DNA from: Deroplatys truncata
Taxonomy: Eukaryota > Arthropoda > Insecta > Mantodea > Mantidae
Direction of reading: 5' to 3'
DNA length: 64,000 nt
Assembly: GCA_030765065.1 (NCBI GenBank)
Contig: CM060989.1
Span: forward strand, 37,439,501 to 37,503,500
How positions within the stretch are numbered: the stretch's first letter is position 1; each line of letters begins with the position of its first letter. The position numbers and the translations under genes were made by a program. This document shows, one piece after another, positions 10,727 through 22,024 of the stretch. Below the pieces are notes generated by a model. That model was not told where the DNA came from, made no database searches, and was given only the letters and a program-made list of their open reading frames with translations.

Positions 10727-10910
10727 AGCCCTGAAAACCTATATAACTGTGAGATTATTGTTAATTACACTTTTAACAGGTAAACACACACACACATATA
10801 TATTTATTATCCTCACCGCAATGAATTTTTATGTCTCACATTCGTACAATCGCTGAACCCGTAACGAACTTAGCTGCGTGGGTACGCTATCTTCTAGCGT
10901 CAACCGTTTG
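10727..10910. other. short AT-rich spacer
   Basis: AT-rich spacer with a short CA/TA microsatellite at about 10787-10803; nothing else is recognised. Confidence 0.4.
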
Positions 10911-11143
10911 TTTTTTTTTTTAATTTTTATGGACGCTCTTTAACTACTATGGTTCTTAGCGTCCCATTCTATATTGGGCGTGAAAGATCGGTAATTTTTC
11001 TCAGAGGCCTCTTTATCAGGCTTGAGGTTCTTTTACGTGCCGTAAATCTACGACGCGGGACCACCGGCTTTACTTCCCTTCCGAAGGAAGCCATGCTAAA
11101 GATTTTTACGCCCGACAAAATCATCTCTCTCCGCCGGGTTTGA
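10911..11143 (-). mobile_element. SINE family 1, 5'-truncated copy
   Basis: The poly-T at 10911-10922 (A tail on minus) is followed by the family body with TACGTGCCGTAAATC and CCCTTCCGAAGGAAG. It stops inside the B box (GGGTTTGAACC) at 11143, where LTR D sequence starts abruptly. The tRNA head is therefore missing. Confidence 0.85.
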
Positions 11144-11591
11144 ACCTATTTCTAGTTTCTGATTGGCTAAGCCTACTCCAATAGAATACTTTTAGTTTAC
11201 TTTCGCTTGCTTTTCACATCCACGTGACCATTTATAAACTGTTTTAAATATTACATTAACATTGTTCCAAGAACTATTAATAGCCTTTTTTAACTTTCTA
11301 ATTTATTGTTGTCTAAAATTTATCTTATTGTTATCAACTTTCGGCTTCTACTTTGTAATTCTGTTTGCTACGAAGAGCAGCTTGCTTCTATTCTCACATC
11401 TTCTACATTGTGAAACTACGTAATACATTCACATAACATTTTATACATATACATAATAAAATAAACATAATGAAATGACTAATATACACTTTGTATATTA
11501 TAACATACGCATATTACTTTTAGGCGGGTTGTTATTTTTTATATCATATAATTAGACTGAGATCATTTAAGCGATAAAAAATACTGCCTCA
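11144..11591 (-). mobile_element. LTR family D fragment
   Basis: It is collinear with 42160-42588: TTCTGATTGGCTAA, CTACTCCAATAGAATAC and the terminal AATACTGCCTCA. The minus-strand 5' end (TGAGGCAG) is intact at 11591; the 3' half is missing where the SINE abuts. CCAAT-type boxes are visible. Confidence 0.75.
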
Positions 11592-12298
11592 ATGAATGAA
11601 GCTCGTTTCCTAAACATTAAAATTGTGATCCTTCTACACGTTTTCATTTCTCGTTACTGAAACGCCATCGGTAATCACTCTAGAGAAAATTTATAGCCTA
11701 GTTATTCTTGAAGAAATGTCAATATGGCTTGTTCCTCTTGAACGGGTATTGTGGAAACAAATAACTTGGTGGGGAAAAAAAAGGAAATTTCGAAAAGAAG
11801 TCATTAAGCCGCGCGGAGCTCGTGAAGATGAAAGCTTCACGAGAGGGGAAAATAAGAAAGTTAATAAACCGCCTACGTCACAAGCAGCAAACTCTCCACC
11901 CATCAGGGGATTAAAATAAGCGGTGGGGGGCGGGGGGCAAAGAGAAAAGCGAGGCTTCTAAAACACAATCGTTGTGTACGGTCCCCTACATCCATCTCCA
12001 CCCATTAACCCAGCTTTTACTTTACATTCCACGCCTTTCTGAAAATAAACTGTGGCAGGAAAACAAAACGTGCAGTATGTTGTTGGGAGAGCAATATTTA
12101 ATTACTCTAGGCAATTCAACTTAAAAAGACAAGTGTCTTACCTAAAGTCACAATGAATTTAATAGTAATACAAGAAGATTCCCATATAAGTATCCCAGAC
12201 TGTCTTCTTTTAACTATAGTATTATATTTTGTTAAATATACAATACAGTACGGATTGAATTCGTGCATTTTGTTTTATACAGCATGTAATTTGCCGCT
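11592..12298. other. gene-free stretch
   Basis: No supported gene. A G-rich run lies at about 11922-11938 and a small hairpin, GAGCTCGTGAAGATGAAAGC with TTCACGAG, near 11816-11846. Otherwise AT-rich. Confidence 0.35.
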
Positions 12299-12372
12299 TT
12301 TCTTTCAGACTGTGGCCACTGTACGGCTTCTCGCGCGCCGGCCCTGCAGCTCGGACTCCCGCCGAAACAGCT
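12299..12372 (-). repeat. GC-rich dispersed block, copy 2
   Basis: On the minus strand it reads CTGTTTCGGCGGGAGTCCGA and GTGGCCACAGTCTGAAAG, matching CTGTTTCGGCGGAAGTCCGA at 13832 and its continuation. It abuts the mariner inverted repeat at 12374. Confidence 0.55.
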
Positions 12373-12373
12373 G

Positions 12374-12930
12374 CGAGGGTCGTCCAATAATTAAGTTTCC
12401 CTATTTTACAAAAAAAAACATTAAACACAATTGATCATTTTGAATTAATTTTATTTATATTGTACAATCCTTGTGTTACTTTTCTACATAGTCAACATGT
12501 TTTTCCAAGCATTTTTGGGGACGTGACACAAGTTTTTCCAAGCCAGTGTTGTACCAGTCGAGTCCTGGCTCGTAACTTGCTGTTCACTTCTGATTGATCT
12601 TCGTCACGGTATTAAAGTGCTTATCTCCATGATGATTTTTGAGTCAGGGGAACATGTGAAAATCACTTGGGAAAAGATCTGGTGAATATGGAGGATGCGA
12701 GAAAACTTCCCAGTTGAATCTTCTGAGCTCCGCCTGGGTCAAGATTCAACTTGGAAGTTTTCTCGTATCCTCCATATTCACCGGAGCTTGCCCCAAGTGA
12801 TTTTCACATGTTCCTCCAACTCAAAGGTAAGCACTTTTAACACCGATGATGAAGTCAAATCAGTGTACAGCTGGTTGCGAGCACAGGGCCCTACCTAGTA
12901 CAACACTGGCTTGGAAAAACTTACTTATTG
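12374..12930. mobile_element. palindromic pair of mariner 3' ends
   Basis: The left arm (12374-12722, minus strand) carries a terminal CGAGGGTCGTCCAATAATTA and the transposase tail: PYSPDLFPSDFHMF, NTGLEKLV and CLEKHVDYVEK then a stop. The right arm (12741-12930, plus strand) repeats the same tail in the opposite direction: FNTDDEVKSVYSWLRAQGP, then the NTGLEKL codons out of frame. The centre is a perfect 10-bp pair, GTTGAATCTT and AAGATTCAAC, around an 18-nt spacer. Stops and frameshifts are present on both arms. This is a foldback of two transposon 3' ends, with the N-terminal two thirds of the transposase missing on each side. Confidence 0.75.
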
Positions 12931-13196
12931 CTTGCCCCTCGTATAATCTCCTCGCAACCGCCGCACGTCTCATATTTACAGTACTCTATCCGCATATTTT
13001 TTGCATGTTTTCAGGAAATTTTAATTCACAATGGAGAGTTCAATATCGGAAACTGAGTGAATTTCTCTCCTAAAGTTTTCTTTTAATTCTTACAATGTAT
13101 GGGGTTAGTTACTCGTACATACGTAGTATTTTTCATGTGATCACACTGTCGAGTAAACTTTTATTATTGTGAAATGATAGAGTAATTGACCTACGC
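12931..13196. other. short gene-free spacer
   Basis: Nothing recognisable between the mariner foldback and the next transposase relic. Confidence 0.3.
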
Positions 13197-13745
13197 TTAA
13201 TATTCTTCTGTGATGAAGCATGGTTGAATTTATATGGCTATGTTTCTTCGCAAAATAACAGATATTGGAGTACAGGAAAACCCGATTTTACACACGAGAT
13301 TCTCTTTCATGACGTGAAAATCTGTGTGGAGTAAATGCATACAAAATAAAAGGACCTATATGTTTTGAACAAGCAAATGCAGCGAGATACAGGAATGTTT
13401 TTCTCACCCATTTTTGAACATCTACTAACATTGAACGTCAGTCTGCGTTTTACAAGTCTTTACTAACGCGCATACAGGTGAGTCATTAAATTTAATTCAG
13501 GAAATTCTTGAAGATAGGATAATTAGTAGGGAATTTTGGTTCTCACCATCCTCTGGTTTAACTGCACACGACTTTTATCTATGGAGGAATCTGAAAAATA
13601 AAGTGTGTGCAACACACCCATACATTGTAAGAACCAAAAGAAAACACCAGGCAAGAACTTCACTCAATTTCTGATATTGAGCTCTGTAGTATGAATGAAA
13701 ATGTCTGCGAAAATGTGAATATATGTGAATAAGGAAGGAAACCTT
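13197..13745 (+). pseudogene. Tc1/IS630-like DDE transposase, central and C-terminal remnant
   Basis: It starts FFCDEAWLNLYGYVSSQNNR, then YWSTGKPDFTHEILFHDVK. This is the block around the first catalytic Asp (SDEAWFHL.GYVN.QN in relatives). Further on, shifting frames give DRIISREFWFSPSSGLTAHD and FYLWRNLKNKVC, the region before and after the third acidic residue. Many stops and at least three frame changes follow. It covers roughly the C-terminal 55% of a protein in this family. The GC-rich block at 13798 follows directly and may be its 3' noncoding end. Confidence 0.7.
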
Positions 13746-13797
13746 TCAAACGTCTCTTATAATATGTGATATTGTTTATTATCATTGCAACTGTAAA

Positions 13798-13912
13798 TAT
13801 GAGAACGTTATGTGGCTGTGGGGATATTATAACTGTTTCGGCGGAAGTCCGAACTGCGGCAGGCGGCGCGTGAGTGGCCGTGCAGCGGCCGCAGTGTAAA
13901 GGAAAAGCACTA
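13798..13912 (+). repeat. GC-rich dispersed block, copy 3
   Basis: It shares ATGAGAACGT, the GTTTCGGCGGAAGTCCGA block and GAGTGGCCGTGCAGCGGCCG with the copies at 7632 and 12299. It lies just downstream of transposase relic 13197-13745. Confidence 0.55.
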
Positions 13913-14439
13913 TAGAACTAAAATTAGTTCTACCATTATCAGTTTCCATTTTTCTTAAACATATTTATGGTAAGGGATGTTGAGTTTACTACCCTTTATT
14001 CGGAAAGCTTTAAGGGGCTGCTCATATAGAATTTAATCTTAGCTTCTTGTAAATGGTAACAAATCTTTACAAGAAATACAGAACATTCGTTTCCACCTTA
14101 GCCGTTATTACCGGGAATTTCCTGTCCTGGCAGTGCACTATTTCTAACCGGTTCTGTCCTCCATTCACTTTCCACCCTCTACGTGTGCCGGTTAATCAGT
14201 TGACGCAAAATCTGTGCTGTATAGAGGTTGGTACTTTGTTAAACTATGTTCTTCAGTGTTATAATGTTTTGCTAATGTTATAATACAAAACCACACGTAT
14301 ACATAAGCACACAGAATTTTCATGCACGATTCCTATCTGGCAAGAAATTTTTGTAAAGAAGTGGGAGATTTATAGACAGATTTCTGATGTTAGCACGCGT
14401 CACAGAGGAAAGATTGTAATCTTGTGAAACGAGATTTAT
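13913..14439. other. gene-free stretch
   Basis: No supported gene. A 76-codon open stretch at 14053-14283 has no recognisable motif and ordinary AT-rich composition. Confidence 0.3.
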
Positions 14440-14800
14440 TCTTGATAAGAAACCTAAATTAAATCGTCGTGAACTTACAGAGGAAAAACTGGATGACAAC
14501 GGAGAAAAGTTAGAACGAGTCCAAAGGAATCTTTGAGAAATATTGGGAGTTTCTCAAACCTCGGCTCGGAATGCCACTAACGTTTAAAATTAAAAAGTTA
14601 TAAGATAACTGTAGTTCAGGAATTTCAACACGCGATAATGTGAGTAGAGTTAATTTCTGCCATTGGGTGCTGGATAATGACAATGATCGCTCTATTGAAA
14701 TGCATTTAACATTTCTATGGACGAAGCATGGTTTTATTTACATGGCCCAGAAGAATTAATGAGTGTTAATGGGAATTTTTAAGGAGTGCGGGATGTGTTG
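14440..14800 (+). pseudogene. Tc1/IS630-like DDE transposase, N-terminal half remnant
   Basis: Segments in order: LNRRELTEEKLDDNGEKLER, then QRNL, EILGVSQTSARNAT (helix-turn-helix-like region), ITVVQEFQHA, SRVNFCHWVLDNDNDRSIEM, HLTF and, after a frameshift, SMDEAWFYLHG. The last is the block around the first catalytic Asp. The fragment ends shortly after and contains several stops. It overlaps in family with 13197-13745, but the pieces are in the wrong order (C-terminal piece first), so they are two insertions or a rearrangement. Confidence 0.65.
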
Positions 14801-15617
14801 TAACACAAGGACATCGTTTCCAGCATCATCTATGACGAAGGTTATTGTAGTTATAATTTGCATGAGAAGTCTATGTACTCAAACTTAAGGGGCTATGCGT
14901 TCCGACAGCGCCGGCAAACAGCGTGCTTGCTAGTGCCAAGAAAATTCTCGTTAGGCCGGCCACGCATCCAAACAAAGGCTTTGTAGTTTCAGTGAGATAA
15001 TCTCACTCTAATACACATTTACACAGACGACTGTGCCAATTGTTGTGTACCGAGCAAATAAAGAAACAAATAAATATACATATATAGCCACTGCGAATGA
15101 GAATGAGCTACCAACATTTCAAAGCGTACTACTTGTAATTAGGAACAAAATAGAGGACGAGCGGTGAATGTTTTGGGAATATAAAGACTAGAGACATTTT
15201 TCCATAGATGTTCTCTGCCTTCCTTATTTTACCAATCATATTAAGCATAAGCATTTTTCATTACAAACGAGGAGTAATATCATTCGGTCTGTACTGTATA
15301 TCTTCATTTGGGCCACTCTGTATAAATGAGACAAAATCTCCGCACATTGGTGATGCCGATATAATCCTAAACCCCGTTTCTTTGCTCCGTGTCTCTTAAC
15401 TATCACGTCAACTACTCACATCTCATTGGCTGCTGCAATAAAATAAGATGTTCTTGTACGCTATAAACTAGTTACTTATTTTTAGCACTATAATTTATCT
15501 CAATATATTCGAAGAGAGTTGTAAATTCACATTTTCATAACCGTATGAATAAGATATATTACGTAACAGAGTTAATGCATCTGGAATGTATGTATATTCT
15601 TATCAACAAATAATCTA
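14801..15617. other. gene-free stretch
   Basis: No gene seen. A small perfect hairpin, AGTGAGATAATCTCACT, lies near 14990-15006. The rest is AT-rich with no family match. Confidence 0.3.
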
Positions 15618-16145
15618 GTGGGATGGTTCAGGCGGTAACGTCTGTGACCCGCATCCGGGAGGTCCGGATTCGATTCCCGGCGACCGCCGACCCTGGCCCA
15701 TGGGGTTTTCACGGATCATCAGGCGAATGCTGGAGTGATTCCCTACATCTCCCGACTTTCCGTTTTCCAACATTTTGTTTCATTGATCGTTTCATTCAGC
15801 CTTCACCTCGTTTAGTCTATTTCAGGGGTGACGATTTTCCGATGCAGCGTGGCAGAGAAAAGGATGCTCTTTGTAAGCTTTCTCGTCACTTGGCCTTCGG
15901 CTGGTTGTCGGAGTATAAGGACCGCCCCTTGTGTGGTTTTGGACCCTGTGTAAGGACGAGTCCCCGGTCTACCTGTCCGACTGCCGGGTCATCTCAGTGT
16001 AGGGACCCTGTCATTGCTGTGTTGTCATTCCTGGTTCCGGCCGCTCGGTGTCTTCTTTCACCTCATCCCTCCCTCCCGGGGGCGTCCCCTCATTTCTGGA
16101 TCATCGGCGCCGAATCCCTACGCTTTGCAATCCAATCAACATATA
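15618..16145 (+). mobile_element. tRNA-derived SINE, family 2, long copy
   Basis: The A-box region GGGATGGTTCAGGCGGTAAC and the B-box GATTCGATTCCCGGC are at tRNA spacing. They are followed by CCATGGGGTTTTCACGG, ATCAGGCGAATGCTGG and a GC-rich body with GGCCTTCGGCTGGTTG and CATTCCTGGTTCCGGC. Parts of the body recur at 17272-17493 (minus) and 33530-33815 (plus). A 175-codon open frame across it is incidental. Confidence 0.75.
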
Positions 16146-17001
16146 GGTAGGAAGATCCTTCGATTTAACCTGCCTCTCAGATGACAGAATTACACGCATG
16201 TGTTATAACAGTGAAACTTTATCGTTTTGCCTTGCACTGTATAGGGCTTGTTTGTAATAAATCGCTATTTAAAGGTGTACAGGGGAAAGGGAAGCAAAGT
16301 AAGTGCGGAAGATTACATGTTAGTTGTGAAAGGGTTAAATTAACTCTTTATTTAATAAGGAATTCAAAGGATTCCAAATTACAGACGATACATTCAGAAT
16401 ACCGTAAGATACAGGTTGTTTACGTAACGCACGTGTACAAAACATACATCGATGGAGGAAAAACTCGGGCAGCAACTCACGAGAGGTTAAAAATAAATAA
16501 ATAAAAAGGCAAAAGGCAGTAAAGGTTCCTCGGTATGCTCCTGGCGAACTCTTAAGTGAAATGCTCTCCTCTCTCTCTCTCTCTTGTATACAAACACACA
16601 TAGCCGTGCTGACTACGCCCTTTAATTTCCCTCTTTCTATTTTCTTTTGTTGGAAGTAGGTCAGCCTTAGTGCTGACTCGCGGCACTGGAAACTTAAAAA
16701 GAGGAATACCGAATCTCTCTACTTTGCAGAGCTGTTAGATGGATTAAAACACTTTTTGCTAGCTCGCTCTTTTTAGGCCTCAAAAAATAAATCTTTGAAG
16801 TTCATATCCTAATTCACATAAATCGTAAAATATATTTGGATGATGTATACTCTGCAGTGAATACGCTGGTCTGAAAGGTTGTTTTTAGAGTACCGGTAGC
16901 GGAGTTACAGATATCATCCTATAAATCAGTGATAGATTTTAGTGAGGACACCAAAAGGGTTTATGAACTATTTTTCTATGTTTCACTAATTTTTCGAAAA
17001 A
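16146..17001. repeat. gene-free stretch with CT microsatellite
   Basis: No gene seen. A CT dinucleotide run lies at 16564-16584 and a short CA run follows. No known element recognised. Confidence 0.4.
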
Positions 17002-17270
17002 ATGACGTGTTACATTCATATGACACTCTCTATTCACACTGTTGCTAACTATTCTTCCACACTCGTATTATTTTAGCTACTTGTTAATCAAGACAACTCT
17101 TCATTAATTTCCTTGTAGAATATAGTAGGCAAAATGATAGTCAGATTTTTAAAAGAGCATGTCGCTGTATAATCGCTTTTAAATTCCATTTTCTGTACGA
17201 GTGACCACGAGGAAAAGAAAACATAGAAATAAACGATTAGTGAATTACCACTTGAGAATAGCACTTTTTT
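17002..17270 (+). mobile_element. H-family repeat, 5' fragment, diverged
   Basis: It starts TGACGTGTTACATTCATATG and contains the TTCCTTGTAGA and GATAGTCAGATTTTTAA blocks. It breaks off at 17270 against SINE 2 sequence. Confidence 0.6.
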
Positions 17271-17271
17271 C

Positions 17272-17493
17272 TGATTACCGGAGGGGACTCGGCACTATTG
17301 TACCTATGCCACTAAAGGGGGCGCCCCCGGGAAGGAGGAGACGTTGCGATGAGACACCGGACAGCCGGAACCAGGAGTGACGGCACAGCAATAACAGGTT
17401 CTCTACAGTGTCCAGATTGAAACGCCACGCCCCGCTCCAAAGCGACGGTAACCCAGGCAACCAGCTGAAAGCCGAGGGACGGAGAAAGTTCCA
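17272..17493 (-). mobile_element. SINE family 2, 3' body fragment
   Basis: On the minus strand it has CTCGGCTTTCAGCTGGTTG, TGTTATTGCTGTGCCGTCAC, TCCTGGTTCCGGC and CCCGGGGGCGCCCCC. This is the same order as at 15896-16110 of the long copy. There is no tRNA head. Confidence 0.65.
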
Positions 17494-18356
17494 TTTTTAC
17501 TTTCTCTACTAGCTATAGTAAGTAGGGGAAGTATTGTATTCCACCCAAAAATTCGATACCGGGATTTCACCGTAAGTATATGTTTTGAGGCCCCCTGAAT
17601 ACAAAAAAAGCATTTTTGGAAACATGTCCATGTGTGTCTGTGTGTCTGTCTGTGAACACCATAACTCAGAAACGAACAGTCGCATAAACACCAAACTTGG
17701 TATTTAGGTTCAATATCTTCCAAAGATGCGACACGAAGGTTTACAAGAAAATCCCCCACCCCAGATTACCCTTTACATGGAACATTTTTAAAAATTTTTA
17801 ATTTTCTCAAAAATGGCTCTAACGATTTTGATTAAAGCATCATATGTTTAAGACATTTTTATGGGAAATACGTAAAATGTATATCTTGAATTTTCTGGGA
17901 ATGTTTCCAAAAGTATTCTTCATTGTGAACGACTTTTGCATAACTGGTAAACCATAAGAGATAGATAAAATTTTACTACATAAAAAATGTAGATCGCATT
18001 AAAATACACAATTTATGTCATATACATTTTTTGTTGTTGAGTGAACCATTTTCGAGATATTGCTTATTATTCCCTTAAACGTTCCAATAGTTATACTTTT
18101 TCTCAAATGGGAATTCGTTATTCTTTTTATTTTGTCCTGGTAATGCAAGGAGAATGGAATGCTCCACATAGAAACCACCTCTTAAAATATTTGACTATCT
18201 CATAAAGCCAAGCAATTCCCCTTGCATCTACAAGAAAATTAGCAATAAGATTAACATCTCGATATCTCGATTAACACGAAGCATATGGAGAATAAGCGTT
18301 TGTAAAAATGGTTTGCACAAGAGTAAAGAAAGTCATGTGAGTGTAACACATCAGAT
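17494..18356 (-). mobile_element. H-family repeat, near-complete reverse copy
   Basis: The 3' end is at the left: ACTTTCTCTACTAGCTATAG can pair with the nearby AGTAG. It is followed by the CCCACCCCAGATTACCCTT block, TTCTGGGAATGTTTCC and ACCATTTTCGAGATATTG. The 5' end is at the right with GTAAAGAAAGTCATGTGAG. The TG/CA run is short in this copy. Confidence 0.8.
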
Positions 18357-18625
18357 AGTTTTTCCATGTCACGCTGCACCGAAACACCATCATCGGCACT
18401 TCCAACCCTAAAACAGGCCGAACAGGATGAAGGATGAATGAAATGATGAATGGAACGAAATGGGAGGACAGGAAATTCAAGGGCTGAAAGAAATCACTCT
18501 AGTATTCGCCTGACGATCCGGGAAAACCCCCGAAAAATCTCATGGGTCAGAGTGGGCGATCGCCGGGGATCGAAACCGGGACCTACTGAATACGAGTCAC
18601 ACGCCTTATCACAGTACCACTTCGC
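18357..18625 (-). mobile_element. SINE family 2 copy with tRNA head
   Basis: On the minus strand it reads CCGAGCGAAGTGGTACTGTG, then GGTTTCGATCCCCGGC (B box), CCATGAGATTTTTCGG, GTCAGGCGAATACTAG and a body ending near GGTGTTTCGGTGCAGCGTG. It sits between two H fragments. Confidence 0.75.
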
Positions 18626-19088
18626 TCGGTATAGCAAGTTTCTGAAAATTCAAATCGATTACACAGAATATCTCGGATAGGATTAAGCCATGAAAATTTT
18701 ATAAATTGTGTGCTTAATTGTATAGTAAGATTTTGTCTATCTCTTATACTTTCCCAGTTATGCGATAGTGAATCAGAATGGATAGGACTGCAGAGGCTAT
18801 TCCCAGGAAATTCAAGATATAAGGTCATTAGACATTTTGAGAAAAGAAAAAAGAACGAACAATTGTTCATTTCAAGTGTAATTTTGGGTTAGGGATTTTG
18901 TTGAAAATCTTCGTGTTGTATCCTTGGAGGATACCAAGTTTGGTATTTAACCTACTTTTCGTTTTTGAGTTTTGCTATTCACTCACGCTGATGTTTCTGT
19001 AAAATCACTTGTTTGGATTCAGGGAGTCTCAAAACGCGTATTTCTGTTGAAATTTCGGTATCGAATGTATGTAGTAGGGAAAGTAAAA
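18626..19088 (+). mobile_element. H-family repeat, 3' part
   Basis: Runs from the AATATCTCGGATAGG block through AAAATCTTCGTG and GGATTCAGGGAGTCTC to GTAGTAGGGAAAGTAAAA. The left half of the terminal stem is deleted. Confidence 0.7.
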
Positions 19089-19089
19089 C

Positions 19090-19797
19090 ATCAGAGGGAA
19101 AAATACTTTATGTGCTACATTTATATGACTTTCTGTACCCTCTGTCGTTTATTAGTAGGTATGCAAACTATTCTTACGAAAGCTTATTTTTCTATCCACT
19201 TCATTATAATCGAGATAAAACTTTGCAGAAATACTTGTTATAGATACAACGGGAATAGCGACAATCAAATGTTTTAGAACTAGACTCTATACTCTGGCCT
19301 TAAAGTTCCATACTCTTTCAATGGCATGTAGAGAACAATTGAAAATCATCAGAACTTTAAAACTATGGCTACGTATTGAACACTTCAAACTATTAATAAC
19401 GGATAACTCGGAAATGGCTAATGCAACAAAACATTATTTGAAATAAATTGTGTGTTTTAAAGAGATCTACATTTTTGTTTAGTATGATTTCGTCTATTGC
19501 TTAACTTTTAATAGTTATACATACTTCCTTCCGAATGAAGAGGACTTCATAGGCTATTCCCAGAAAATTCAAGATATAAATTTTATTTCTCATGTAAATA
19601 TTTTTAATATATGGTGTTTTAAAATCGTTAGTCATTTTTGGAAAATAAAAGATTTCGAAAAAAATTTCCATGTGAAGGGTGGTTTGGGGTGAGGAGATTC
19701 TCTTGAAAATCTTCGTGTCATATCTTTGGAAGGTACTGAACCTAGATACCAAGTTTGGTATTTATCCGACGTTCTGTTTTTGAGTTATGTTCAATAT

Positions 19798-19829
<32 letters not shown>

Positions 19830-19880
19830 GACACGCACATGGACCTTTTTCTAAAAGTGATATTTTTCGGATTGAGGGGT
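19090..19880 (+). mobile_element. H-family repeat, split by LTR C (left part)
   Basis: It begins in tandem directly after the preceding H copy and runs through all family blocks to GGATTGAGGGGT. The LTR interrupts it there; it continues at 20713. It holds the longest CA microsatellite (19799-19824). Confidence 0.8.
19799..19824. repeat. CA microsatellite within H repeat
   Basis: Thirteen or so uninterrupted CA units. The same position in other H copies holds shorter CA/TG tracts, so the tract is part of the family. Confidence 0.85.
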
Positions 19881-20712
19881 TGAAAGAGGATATACCACAC
19901 ATATACATACACACATATATAGACGTATAAATCAATATCAAACAAGAATTGTACATAATAATATAATTCAGCAAGAATGATGTTAGAATATTTAGCAGCC
20001 AAGAGAGGTACACAGCAGATTGTAACTTAGATAAGTAAGGGACGGGTGAGCTAGCTAATTCCAGGTAAAAGTAATTCTAGGTAGAGTCCACCACCTATCG
20101 CCAAGCTGATGAGCAAGGAACTTGAAGGAATAACGAGAAACAGAAAGAGACAGATATAGAAAGGAAAAATACAGAGACATTGAGTTTGCTTCCGGACACG
20201 TCACTGAGACACGTGTGCGAAATGTTTTGGAGCACAATATTTTCATACATAATAAGGTAACGCGGTCTGAGGACCAATTAGAAATGTCGTTACATTTTAA
20301 GGCGCAAAGGTGAGCGTCACTACGTTTAGGTATAAAAGGGGAAGCAGGCCCCAGATTTTCACTCTCTTATACGATCTCTTCAATACTCAGTTATACTCTC
20401 TGGACGACGGATGCACCTGTGTGCATATGGGTGAGGAAGCGTGTGCAGATTAGATTAGGCTCCTAATTTACTATTATGTTGGGAATTGTTAAAGCTAGCC
20501 ACCCAAAAGTATCTTATTGATAATAAATCACATTTTAAGGGAAATGCAGTGTATTTTAATTTGCCTCACCTACGAAAACCTAGAGATCAGTGAAATTAGT
20601 TAGGCAATTTATTAGGAATGGAGAAATCATCAGCCGCTAAGCAGAGGTAGCCAGAGACCAGAACACAGCAGCGGAGGGCATCAACACAGAGGGGCGACGA
20701 TTTCCCGCCACA
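19881..20712 (+). mobile_element. solo LTR, family C, copy 2
   Basis: It starts TGAAAGAGGATATACC and ends TTTCCCGCCACA. It contains GGTATAAAAGGGGAAG (TATA box) near 20330 and AATAAATCACATTTTAAGG (polyadenylation region) near 20523. It is inserted in an H repeat; flanks read GAGGGGT on the left and GGTCCTC on the right, consistent with a 3-4 bp duplication. It has no internal region. Confidence 0.85.
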
Positions 20713-20807
20713 GGTCCTCAAAACATGTGAAATCTGGGCATCGAATTTTTGGGTGGAATGCGATACCTTTTCTACATACTTTATACGTGGTAGAGAAAAT
20801 AAAAATG
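20713..20807 (+). mobile_element. H-family repeat, split by LTR C (right part)
   Basis: Resumes with CCTCAAAACATGTG and ends at the terminal stem-loop: TTTTCTAC and GTAGAGAAAA can pair around a loop with CATACTTTATACGTG. Confidence 0.8.
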
Positions 20808-21990
20808 TCAAGAAACTTCGGAAGTTTGTTGGTGTGTGAAAATAATTCGTGCTGGGGATGTCTGCTAGAATGTGAGGTAAACGAATCCCTCACGTTAGGA
20901 TGCGCATCAAGTTTACGACAACGATCAATTGATGATTACGTGAATTGCATTAAATTTTGCTAATGGATTTAATTCCCAAGACATGACTCGGTTATTTGCA
21001 TCGAAACTTTTAATGGATGGTGAAAGCAAATTAAACTGAAATACGTTTTTAATCCTTTAATCCACGAATTCAGTTCTTTCAGCTGAATGAAAATAACTAA
21101 AATACAGATTAAGAGCTTAAATGTTGTGCATCACTAGGCTTTTTCCATACCCAGAGGTGTTAAATAGTGCGGAAAGGACTATTGCGTAGGAGTTAGGAAT
21201 TGAAGAGAATCACCGCCACATATGTTAACAATTTATTATAAAGCTTTGCACTTGTTAACAATTCCATCATCAGCTTGCTTTAACATTTTAAAAGTTTCTG
21301 AATTATAAATAATATGCTCTGAGAGGACAATGTAATGTACTCTTTCACCTTTTTGCAATTTAAGTTGTTCTACAAATCGAGAATATTTATGAAACAGCGA
21401 ATAATACAACGCAATGTTACACGAAGTGAAAAATGTGAATTTAGAAACGCCAAGAGTACAAAGGTTAAATTTTGCAGCTTACCAAACAGTTGAAACTAAG
21501 TTAGAAAAGCCAAAAGGTTACTCTTGGTGGTTTACGCCAAATCTCGCCGTCACAAAACCAGAAGACGGGCCTGGGTGCTATCCACTCGGTCCCTGGCCAA
21601 AGAGTGAGTCTGCTGCCTGCCCAGGAGTTGCTGAAGTTAATCACGAGCGTGATGGCGCTGCCGTCAATGGCGCGAAACAAACCAGCCAATGGTAGCTCTG
21701 CACGACGCTTTGAGTTGTGGAATGATGAATTACGTCATGCATGACGACATCTTTCTCGAAGCTTCGTATGTTAACTGTTTCTCTCGATGACCCATTTCCG
21801 AAGCATTGGACCGTTCTTGAGCTGGTTGCATAAGCTATGACTAAGGGAGAGGAGGAAAACAACAGTTGTAAAGTTAGGTCATACAAGAAATACGGTACCT
21901 ATGGAGAAATTGGGTGGTTTATTCTTTTTGTAGTGTTTAACGCCCACTCTTAATTCTTACGGCAGCACAGGCGGTGACATTGATGATATA
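20808..21990. other. gene-free stretch
   Basis: No supported gene. TGTTAACAATT occurs twice 30 bp apart at about 21223-21265. Open stretches at 21414-21695 (plus) and 21501-21689 (minus) overlap each other and show no motif. Confidence 0.3.
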
Positions 21991-22024
21991 TTAAATGAAG
22001 TAATAATTGGGAAAAGAAATTTGG

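Noticed and set aside
15623..16150. A 175-codon open frame as a protein gene
   Set aside because: It lies entirely in SINE family 2 sequence that recurs elsewhere with different frames.
19799..19824. CA tract as an independent microsatellite locus
   Set aside because: It is an internal component of the H repeat, found in most copies at the same place.
21414..21695. A 93-codon frame with balanced composition
   Set aside because: No motif, a competing frame on the other strand, and no splice or promoter support.
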